Origin: Deltaproteobacteria bacterium
Lineage (GTDB): Bacteria > Desulfobacterota > Desulfarculia > Adiutricales > Adiutricaceae
Direction: 5' to 3'
Assembly: GCA_031269135.1 (NCBI GenBank)
Contig: JAISZP010000331.1
Span: 1 to 12,343 of the forward strand
Length of the DNA stretch: 12,343 bases
Position 1 is the stretch's first letter; each line of letters opens with the position of its first letter. The position numbers were made by a program, and so were the translations under genes. The notes below the pieces were generated by a model. That model did no database searches, was not told the DNA's origin, and saw only the letters and a program-made list of their open reading frames with translations. Positions 7,183 to 11,976 of this stretch are shown here, piece after piece.

Positions 7183-8222
7183 AGATTAGGTCCCCGATCG
7201 AAGTTTTTTTGGTCGAAGTTTTTTTTGTCCAAGTTTTGCTGTTCCAAATTTTTTTGTTCCAAGCTTTGCGGGTCAAAGTTTTTACATAAGGCTAAAATTT
7301 CTTCTCCCCCTTGATCGATGAGACTGAGGGCTAAATCCATTCCCATTTGCTCCACCTTTTGCGGCTCAGCGCAAGGACAACTTTTTTGCGCTTTAATCAC
7401 CCTCTGACCCATCGGGTCGGAGACAAGCGCCGTCATGACGAAAAAATCTCCCTCGCTTCTGCACCAAGCGGCCGCCGGGGTTGCGCAGCCGGCTTGCAAG
7501 CGGCCCATGAAGGCTCTCTCAGCCAATAAAGCCAATCTTGAAGGCGGATGGTCAAGAGGGGCTAAAAGAGCGTTCAGCCGATCGTCATCCCGGCGATATT
7601 CGATGGCCAACAATCCTTGACCAGGCGCCGGAAGCATGATTTCGGGCGAGAGAGGCGTGGCGTAGTCCGGCTCGATATTCAATCGATCGAGTGCCGCCTG
7701 GGCGATTACGGTCGCCTGCAGGCTTGAGCTCATTTTATCAAGCCTGGTTTGGATATTGCCCCTAATTGGAAGTATCCGCAGATCGCCGCGATAAGCCAAA
7801 AGCTGGACTCTTCTTCTTAAGCTTGAGGTGCCTATCGCCGCGCCGACGGGCAAAGTGTCCAGGGTATGGTTTTGAGCGCTCACCAACACGTCAAGAGCCT
7901 GAGCTCTCTTTGGGATCGGTCCTAAAGTCAATTGCGCAGGCCGCTCGAAGGGCAAATCTTTCGCGCTGTGGACGGAGAGGTCGATCCGACCGCTAATCAA
8001 GGCTTCGTCAATCTCTTTGACGAACATGCCTTTAATTCCAGGACCGGATTGAGGCTTGGCCTCCGGCGAGTCCCCACTGGTTTTGATGGCCGCAAATTTG
8101 ACGTTCAGGCGGGGATATAGATTTTTCAGGGCGGAAATCACCGAATCGACTTGGACGACGGAAAGAGGACTGCCTCTGGCTCCGATGACGAGTTGGTTTT
8201 CCGAATCTGCGGCGCTTGGCAC
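7179..8222 (-). CDS. hemC: HemC, hydroxymethylbilane synthase (porphobilinogen deaminase)
   Basis: HemC polymerises four porphobilinogens to hydroxymethylbilane on a covalently bound dipyrromethane cofactor. Motifs follow the family order: LVIGARGSPLSVVQ near the N-terminus, DLSVHSAKDLP, IGTSSLRRRVQL, LPIRGNIQTRLDK, LPAPGQGLLAIE and the cofactor segment LQAGCATP. With the start at GTG 8222 the cofactor cysteine is residue 246, close to Cys242 of E. coli HemC. The usual LxGGC reads LQAGC here. The frame stays open upstream to 8387, but that part lies over the zinc-ribbon gene and I reject it. GTG 8222 is 2 bp after that gene's stop, with a weak Shine-Dalgarno, suggesting coupling. The 347-residue protein is longer than the usual 300-315 because of a Lys/Asn/Gln/Asp-rich C-terminal repeat tail. 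It ends in a 4-bp overlap with the fusion gene. Confidence 0.93.
   Translation of the reverse strand: MPSAADSENQLVIGARGSPLSVVQVDSVISALKNLYPRLNVKFAAIKTSGDSPEAKPQSGPGIKGMFVKEIDEALISGRIDLSVHSAKDLPFERPAQLTLGPIPKRAQALDVLVSAQNHTLDTLPVGAAIGTSSLRRRVQLLAYRGDLRILPIRGNIQTRLDKMSSSLQATVIAQAALDRLNIEPDYATPLSPEIMLPAPGQGLLAIEYRRDDDRLNALLAPLDHPPSRLALLAERAFMGRLQAGCATPAAAWCRSEGDFFVMTALVSDPMGQRVIKAQKSCPCAEPQKVEQMGMDLALSLIDQGGEEILALCKNFDPQSLEQKNLEQQNLDKKNFDQKNFDRGPNL
7201..7275 (-). repeat. 15-bp x 5 in-frame tandem repeat forming the HemC C-terminal tail
   Basis: Five contiguous 15-bp units start at 7201, 7216, 7231, 7246 and 7261 (e.g. AAGTTTTTTTGGTCG and AAGTTTTGCTGTTCC on the plus strand). They encode pentapeptides of the pattern (L/F)(D/E)(Q/K)(K/Q)N. 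On the coding strand the units hold A7 and A8 runs, placed 20-55 bp before the hemC stop. Confidence 0.93.
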
Positions 8223-8224
8223 GA

Positions 8225-8467
8225 TCAGTGGGATGATCCGCAGCCCGCACACGAGGATGAGGCGCAGGATCCGCATGACGACGATGAAGAAGACGGGCTG
8301 GAGTAGTCGCCGGCCGAGCTTGTCGACGGACCGCAGCGGAAGCTGCTCATCCATTTTTCGCATTTTTTGTCGCCGCAAGTAGGGCAAGCGACTTTTTCAC
8401 GGGAATTGAGAACAAGTTCTTCAAATTCATGACCGCATTTTTTGCATTTAAACTCGTAAATTGGCAT
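8225..8467 (-). CDS. FmdB-family small zinc-ribbon protein (putative regulatory protein)
   Basis: An 80-residue protein opening with the FmdB/CxxC_CxxC_SSSS signature MPIYEFKCKKCGHEFE. Four cysteines at 8, 11, 28 and 31 (CKKC and CPTC) form a zinc ribbon, followed by DKKCEKWMSSF and a low-complexity Ser/Gly/Cys tail (SSSSSSCGSC, SSCAGCGSSH), which is usual for this family. The exact function is unknown; members are called regulatory from an old link to formamidase genes. ATG 8467 has AGGA 6 nt upstream and matches the family N-terminus exactly, so the open frame further upstream (to 8605) is not used. As the first gene of the operon with hemC only 2 bp behind, it may sense metal or redox state or act as a small zinc-binding partner; that is speculation. 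Confidence 0.92.
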   Translation of the reverse strand: MPIYEFKCKKCGHEFEELVLNSREKVACPTCGDKKCEKWMSSFRCGPSTSSAGDYSSPSSSSSSCGSCASSSCAGCGSSH

Positions 8468-8550
8468 AATAAATCCTAAAAAAAGATCGAATATTACTGC
8501 GAAAGACCTGCCGAACCGTAGTCTGGCCGGTGAAGATGCTTTGAATTTTA

Positions 8551-8569
8551 ATGCGCCTTGACGGCGCAT
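8551..8569. promoter_or_regulatory. Perfect 7-bp-arm inverted repeat in the leader of the tetrapyrrole operon
   Basis: ATGCGCC-TTGAC-GGCGCAT is a stem-loop or operator-like dyad 84 bp upstream of the zinc-ribbon ATG. On the minus strand it is followed by TTAAAATTC rather than a T-run, so it is not a typical terminator. It could be a dimeric regulator site or a leader RNA hairpin. Confidence 0.4.
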
Positions 8570-8606
8570 ATATTGCTGAATTATGGTTAAACTCGTCCGC
8601 ATCAAT

Positions 8607-8718
8607 GATTAGGGCTGCTCGAGCAAAGTTGCTTAGGCAAGGTTGCTGGATTAGGGTCGATCGAGTAAAGTTGCTCGATTAACGTCGATCGATTAACGTC
8701 GATCTTGCAAGGTTGACC
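8607..8718. repeat. 14-bp degenerate tandem array, 8 units
   Basis: Contiguous 14-bp units start at 8607, 8621, 8635, 8649, 8663, 8677, 8691 and 8705. Two neighbours are identical (GATTAACGTCGATC at 8677 and 8691); others are related, such as GAGCAAAGTTGCTT and GAGTAAAGTTGCTC. A higher-order 42-bp period is visible because the 8607 and 8649 units both begin GATTAGGG and both are followed by an AAAGTTGCT unit. Several units contain CGATCG or GCTCGAG-type palindromes. Confidence 0.85.
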
Positions 8719-8768
8719 TTGGTTTTGAGAAAAAGGACGCGCTCAATCAAGTGCGGGTTGCAAGGTTA

Positions 8769-8807
8769 CGATCGATGGTCGCGAGCGATGGTCACGATCG
8801 ATGGCCA
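8769..8807. repeat. 13-bp x 3 tandem repeat
   Basis: Three adjacent units, CGATCGATGGTCG, CGAGCGATGGTCA and CGATCGATGGCCA, share CGA-CGATGG-C. The unit length differs from the 14-bp array 50 bp to the left, though both are rich in GATCGA. Confidence 0.85.
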
Positions 8808-8810
8808 GGC

Positions 8811-8849
8811 GCGAGTTTAAGCTTTCGATACGTCAAATTATAAGCTCGC
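8811..8849. other. Imperfect inverted repeat
   Basis: GCGAGTTTAA (8811-8820) is matched by the complement of the segment ending at 8849 (GCGAGCTTAT read backwards), with 8 of 10 positions pairing around a loop of about 19 bp. It could be an operator or a transcript hairpin, or fortuitous. Confidence 0.3.
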
Positions 8850-8891
8850 GTTCTTAGACGCTTAAAGTATAACATATTTTGAAATAAGGCA

Positions 8892-8921
8892 TTGCATGAT
8901 TTTTATCAAGTCCCCTTTATA
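8892..8921 (+). promoter_or_regulatory. Candidate promoter for the tyrosine recombinase
   Basis: TTGCAT (8892-8897) and TTTATA (8916-8921) are 18 bp apart in an AT-rich stretch, about 90 bp before the recombinase ATG. The gene has a strong GGAGGTGA ribosome-binding site at 8993-9000, 9 nt before its start. Confidence 0.35.
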
Positions 8922-9009
8922 TTTTTAGAGGTTTCAAGATCCTTGCTTGCCTTAAGATATTCGGCGATTTGCGGCGAGATTGCGCCTGACTTGGAGGTGA
9001 AGACCGAAT

Positions 9010-10032
9010 ATGAAGAAGACGAATGATTTCCCCCGCATCCTAAGCAGTTTTTTGTCGAATGAACTTGCGATTGTACAGAATCATAGCAGCAACACTATAA
9101 CTTCTTGCCGCGACACCTACAAACGGTTACTGGGCTATATGGAGGACATTGCGAAGATAAGTCCCCATAAAGTCAGAATTGAGGATTTGACGCCCGAGCG
9201 CATAACCGAATTCCTCAACTGGCTGGAGAGCGATTGCGGCAACAGCGCCGGCGCCAGAAATCAACGGCTGTCGGCTATCCATTCGCTTTTCCGGTACATC
9301 CAGATGCAGGCTCCGGAATATACGATTCAGTGCTATAAGGTTCTCAGCATCCGATTTAAAAAGGTCGAAAAGAAGCAAGTCAGTCTCCTGACTGAAAATC
9401 AAGTGAAAGCTTTGCTCAAGGCGCCCGATGCGACGACTCCAAGGGGAAGGCGCGACCAAGCATTATTGTGCCTGTTGTATGAGAGCTGTGCGCGCGTGCA
9501 GCAATTCGCCGATCTTCGCGTCGGCGATTTGCGGCTTGATTCTCCGGCTACGGTCGAACTTGTCGGCATAGGCGGCAAGACGACAAGAAGCGTGCCGTTG
9601 GCGAGCAAGGTCGCCTCGTTGCTCCGACAGTATCTGCTTGAACACCGGTTAGACGGCCCGTCTTGTTATGAACATCCGCTCTTCTTCAATGCGCAGCATA
9701 AAAAAATGACCAGGCAAGGGATTACGAATATCGTAAAGAAGCACGCTGATGAATGCGGCATCAAAGAGATATCCCCAGATATGCTCAGGCACTCGAAAGC
9801 GCTGCACCTGATGGAGGCCGACATACATCCAAGTCTTATACGTGAATGGTTCGGCGAATTTGATTATAAGGCGGCGGAGGCATACTTGAAAACGAACGTC
9901 GATATGATGCGGGTCATACAGGAAAAGATGAATTCGGCAAGGTTCGACGTCATTCCCGATGTTCCCGAAGACTCGAACAAAGACAAATCATTCATGGAGC
10001 GGCTTGTCGGAGAGAAGGACAAAACCGATTAA
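9010..10032 (+). CDS. Tyrosine recombinase/integrase with two substituted catalytic positions
   Basis: A 340-residue XerC/D-like tyrosine recombinase of the type found on transposons and integrated elements. The N-terminal SAM-like core-binding domain spans about 10-110 (LTPERITEFLNWLES, ARNQRLSAIHSLFRYI) and the catalytic domain about 125-305. Catalytic positions: Arg162 (CARVQQFADLR), Lys190 (GGKTTRSVPL), Arg260 (PDMLRHSKALHLMEA) and nucleophile Tyr292 (AEAYLKT) are present with canonical spacing. The HxxR histidine is Asp257 and the usual GH histidine (or Trp) is Glu283 (WFGEFD). It is transcribed opposite to both neighbours, with ATG 9010 and a strong GGAGGTGA. No second recombinase, cargo or terminal inverted repeats were found, so it is a solitary integrase or a mobile-element remnant. 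The C-terminal 35 residues are charged and variable. Confidence 0.9.
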   Translation: MKKTNDFPRILSSFLSNELAIVQNHSSNTITSCRDTYKRLLGYMEDIAKISPHKVRIEDLTPERITEFLNWLESDCGNSAGARNQRLSAIHSLFRYIQMQAPEYTIQCYKVLSIRFKKVEKKQVSLLTENQVKALLKAPDATTPRGRRDQALLCLLYESCARVQQFADLRVGDLRLDSPATVELVGIGGKTTRSVPLASKVASLLRQYLLEHRLDGPSCYEHPLFFNAQHKKMTRQGITNIVKKHADECGIKEISPDMLRHSKALHLMEADIHPSLIREWFGEFDYKAAEAYLKTNVDMMRVIQEKMNSARFDVIPDVPEDSNKDKSFMERLVGEKDKTD

Positions 10033-10097
10033 TCACGTAAAGAAAAGCTCGAAGGCTTGCGCCTGAATGGGGGAGAGTCGGCAGGCGGCTGGTTGGT

Positions 10098-10111
10098 CGA
10101 CTAGCTAGTCG
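10098..10111. other. Perfect 14-bp palindrome CGACTAGCTAGTCG
   Basis: The sequence equals its own reverse complement over 14 bp, 66 bp after the recombinase stop. It contains two overlapping CTAG tetranucleotides. It could be a dimer-binding site or recombinase-related site; no partner copy was found in the window. Confidence 0.6.
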
Positions 10112-10235
10112 GCTTGTTTGCTTGCCGCAATATTTCCTTGTCGTAATCAGACGAAAGCCCGGGCGCATCTTGGTTTCGCCCTCGCAGCAAGCGACGAATC
10201 ACCAAAGGACCGCCGATGCGCTTCGCATGACAGTT

Positions 10236-10302
10236 GAATCGGATAGCCGAATCGGAAGGCCGAATCGGAAGGCCGAATCGGAGTTCCCGAATCGGAGTGC
10301 TG
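10236..10302. repeat. 13-14-bp tandem repeat, 5 units (GAATCGGAAGGCC type)
   Basis: Units GAATCGGATAGCC (10236), GAATCGGAAGGCC (10249 and 10262, identical), GAATCGGAGTTCCC (10275) and GAATCGGAGTGCTG (10289) follow one another. The last two have gained a base. It lies in noncoding DNA between convergent genes. Confidence 0.88.
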
Positions 10303-10432
10303 AAGGCGGCGGTTCGACGGCGACTCGGAAAATTGGACGTAATTGGATGGCGGGCAGCGGAGAGACTCATCCGATCGAGAAAGGCCCGCTAAACGTCAAA
10401 TATCCGTCGTTTCGTCGTTTTAATGCCGCCGT

Positions 10433-11452
10433 CTACTTGCCGCCGCCCCACAATGTCCTCAATACTTCTTCTATCGCCTTCGTCACGCGCTCGTCTTTCT
10501 CGTCTTTGAGCGACGCTATCACCGACAGCGGGTCGGCTACGTCGGGCCTGTCGGATAAGACGGTCGGGTCATACTTCCACAGCTCAAGCAGGACCTGTTG
10601 ATCGCTATCGATCGAAGAGTTCTCGCCGCTTATTTCGTCTGGACTATTCTTGTCGGTTTGGGTTTTGTCTGTCCTGTTTTTTTCGGTCTTGTTTTTGTCT
10701 GTCTTGCCGTATTGAGCAAGCGTCGCGACTCTCGGCGGGGAAAGCATGCTCCACTGCGACAGGGCGCTTAATCCGGCAAGCGGCAAAGAACCGGTTCGAC
10801 CGTCGATCGGCGCATAAGCAATCTCGCGTACAGGGTCGAGCAAGTACGGCACGGCGCTCTCGAACAATTCTCGATGATTGGTTTTGCCTCGCATCATTAG
10901 TTGAACGCTGTCTTCCGACACCGCCACGACGCCATCTATGAGGCTCAGCTTTTGCAGTTGGTTCACGGCGCTGGTCACCTGCGAATCGCTTACGCCGAAG
11001 CGTTCATCAAGTCCTCTTGTGGACATCTTATCGCTCTTTTGGTAGAGGTAGGCCAGCAGCATAAGCTGAGCGGTCGGCGTAAGTTTCTTGCCGGATTTCG
11101 GTGCGGCATAGAGTCCTTCGCTAAGCGCGACGCCTAAAAACGGCAGATAGATCTGCTCTGGCCCCGTAAACGGAATTCTCGCCTCGATCAGCGACCTTAT
11201 GAGCTCGCCGGACAAATCGCCGAGTTTCAGCGCGACAGGCAAGGCTTCAACGCCGCGTATGAGTTCAATATGCCGCAGAACGGTCTGCACGGGCGGCAAT
11301 TGATCGAGCGGTTCAGCAAAGATGCAGACCGCACCATCAAGCGTCACTTTGCGAAAGTCGTAGCTCTCTGCGAGCATATGCGGCAGTCTCTCCGCGCCGT
11401 CCCACGGTTTAGCGGCTAATTTGACGCCGAGAACGTCGGCTAAATGAAGCAC
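10433..11452 (-). CDS. Winged helix-turn-helix (MarR-like) transcriptional regulator
   Basis: A DNA-binding protein of about 339 residues from GTG 11452. Numbered from that start, the central part (about 124-175: LTPTAQLMLLAYLYQ, MSTRGLDERFGVSDSQVTSAVNQLQKLSLI) is a winged HTH with recognition-helix pattern. The N-terminal part has a conserved-looking ALKLGDLSGELIRSLIEARIPF segment leading to QIYLPFLGVAL. The C-terminal part has AGLSALSQWSMLSPP and LELWKYDP...VADPLSVIASLKD. I have a loose memory of similar MarR-annotated proteins but do not know a ligand or target. GTG 11452 is chosen because GAGGTGAT, an 8-nt match to the anti-Shine-Dalgarno, sits upstream with ideal spacing; ATG 11458, GTG 11461 and TTG 11473 are alternatives in the same frame. 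A Lys/Thr/Asp/Asn repeat (about 246-265) splits the C-terminal part. A close promoter leaves a leader of only about 25 nt. Confidence 0.75.
   Translation of the reverse strand: MLHLADVLGVKLAAKPWDGAERLPHMLAESYDFRKVTLDGAVCIFAEPLDQLPPVQTVLRHIELIRGVEALPVALKLGDLSGELIRSLIEARIPFTGPEQIYLPFLGVALSEGLYAAPKSGKKLTPTAQLMLLAYLYQKSDKMSTRGLDERFGVSDSQVTSAVNQLQKLSLIDGVVAVSEDSVQLMMRGKTNHRELFESAVPYLLDPVREIAYAPIDGRTGSLPLAGLSALSQWSMLSPPRVATLAQYGKTDKNKTEKNRTDKTQTDKNSPDEISGENSSIDSDQQVLLELWKYDPTVLSDRPDVADPLSVIASLKDEKDERVTKAIEEVLRTLWGGGK
10646..10705 (-). repeat. 15-bp x 4 in-frame tandem repeat in the winged-helix gene
   Basis: Units on the plus strand are ATTCTTGTCGGTTTG, GGTTTTGTCTGTCCT, GTTTTTTTCGGTCTT and GTTTTTGTCTGTCTT. 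They encode KTDKN-KTEKN-RTDKT-QTDKN. The block separates two conserved-looking segments and is probably a flexible linker. Confidence 0.9.
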
Positions 11453-11456
11453 AATC

Positions 11457-11464
11457 ATCACCTC
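11457..11464 (-). promoter_or_regulatory. Shine-Dalgarno GAGGTGAT deciding the GTG 11452 start
   Basis: The octamer pairs fully with the 3' end of typical bacterial 16S rRNA. GAGG is 8 nt from GTG 11452, whereas it abuts or overlaps the ATG at 11458 and the GTG at 11461. Confidence 0.55.
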
Positions 11465-11482
11465 ACTTTTCAATTTTTACTC

Positions 11483-11511
11483 ATTTTAACATAGCGGAGT
11501 CGGAAAGCCAA
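11483..11511 (-). promoter_or_regulatory. Sigma-70-like promoter of the winged-helix gene
   Basis: On the minus strand TTGGCT (11506-11511) and TAAAAT (11483-11488) are separated by exactly 17 bp. They match the consensus at 4 of 6 and 5 of 6 positions. Transcription would start near 11476, just before the Shine-Dalgarno of the gene. Confidence 0.55.
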
Positions 11512-11569
11512 TAGGCAGGTTGAAATATTTTCCAGCAACATTTCCCAGCATGGTTTTCCAGCGATATTT

Positions 11570-11818
11570 TCAAGCAAGGCGGCAAAAAGTCTCCTCCGCC
11601 GACTCGTAAATATCCTCTTTTTTTAGCGTCGCAAAAACCGCATATGCATACTCCTTCTCCATGCCGATGCGAGGCTTTTGCGTTTGGGCGCCGATGCGCG
11701 TGAACGTCTGGCTCAGCCCCGCCGCAATGTCGGCGAGCCGCAAGGGAGCGTTTGCTCAACCGCCTGTTTTCGGCATTCCGGCGCATCCGTCCGCCAGGGT
11801 CTTGATTTCTAGATTCAT
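11570..11818 (-). pseudogene. Probable gene remnant with an in-frame TGA (unrecognised product)
   Basis: One frame from ATG 11818 to TGA 11570 is open except for a TGA at 11756-11758. After that stop it reads as plausible protein of about 61 residues (ADIAAGLSQTFTRIGAQT, KEYAYAVFATLKKEDIYES, AEETFCRLA). Before it are about 20 residues (LADGCAGMPKTGG). The competing frame in the same interval is Arg/Cys-rich and runs into the promoter of the next gene, so I prefer this one. I do not recognise the family. It may be a decayed gene, a short gene starting after the TGA (TTG 11743 or ATG 11662), or, least likely, a selenocysteine codon. It lies upstream of and on the same strand as the winged-helix gene. 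Confidence 0.3.
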
Positions 11819-11916
11819 GGATTTCTAAATTCAGGGATTTCTTGATCCCTTGATTCATAAGATCCCTTGCTTCATAAGATTCATAGTGTCATAGAGTCGG
11901 ATTTCTTGATTCCTTG
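11804..11916. repeat. 16-17-bp degenerate tandem repeat, about 7 units
   Basis: Units start at 11804, 11820, 11836, 11852, 11869, 11886 and 11900. Examples are GATTTCTAGATTCATG, GATTTCTAAATTCAGG, GATTTCTTGATCCCTT and GATTCATAAGATCCCTT. Unit length moves between 16 and 17, with one short 14-bp unit. The array fills most of the spacer between the remnant and the methyltransferase gene, and its first unit overlaps the remnant's possible start codon. The 60 bp from 11917 to the methyltransferase stop show nothing I can name. Confidence 0.8.
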
Positions 11917-11976
11917 GTTCCCCTCCATCAGCCCTCCCATTAGTCGCGCGCGACAGCGGCGGATGGCGCTTGGCGT

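Larger units (their letters stand above)
8468..9009. other. 541-bp divergent spacer between the tetrapyrrole operon and the recombinase gene
   Basis: No gene is supported here. From left to right it holds a 7-bp-arm inverted repeat (8551-8569), a 14-bp array (8607-8718), three 13-bp units (8769-8807), an imperfect inverted repeat (8811-8849), a candidate promoter for the recombinase (8892-8921) and its Shine-Dalgarno. The promoter of the leftward operon must lie here, but I found no convincing -35/-10 pair for it. Confidence 0.6.
10033..10432. other. 400-bp convergent spacer
   Basis: This lies between the 3' ends of the recombinase (plus) and the winged-helix gene (minus). It holds a perfect 14-bp palindrome (10098-10111), a five-unit 13-bp repeat (10236-10302) and a 10-bp direct repeat of a sequence before the recombinase (10057-10066). 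The open frames crossing it look like repeat-driven shadows. No T-tailed hairpin terminator was seen on either strand. Confidence 0.55.

Noticed and set aside
8223..8387. Upstream extension of hemC in frame to 8387, with a signal-peptide-like hydrophobic stretch
   Set aside because: It lies entirely over the conserved 3' part of the zinc-ribbon gene in another frame. HemC is cytoplasmic, and the family N-terminus fits the GTG at 8222.
8468..8605. Upstream extension of the zinc-ribbon frame to 8605
   Set aside because: The FmdB family starts at MPIYEF, which has a good Shine-Dalgarno at 8467; the extension covers the leader dyad.
8607..8718. CRISPR array
   Set aside because: Units are contiguous 14-bp repeats without unique spacers, and no cas genes are present; the same holds for the other arrays.
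9010..10066. Complete insertion sequence or three-recombinase transposon
   Set aside because: Only one recombinase is present, and no terminal inverted repeats or cargo genes were found; the bracketing 10-bp repeat alone is too weak.
10215..10227. Small ATGCG-CTT-CGCAT hairpin as a terminator
   Set aside because: The stem is 5 bp with no T-run on either side, so it is not a rho-independent terminator.
10122..10601. Open frame of about 160 codons on the plus strand
   Set aside because: It runs through the 13-bp repeats and then antisense over the 3' end of the winged-helix gene. Composition is repeat-driven and no start signal is visible.
11481..11858. Open frame of 125 codons on the minus strand
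   Set aside because: The product is Arg/Cys/His-rich, crosses the regulator's promoter, and overlaps a more protein-like frame.
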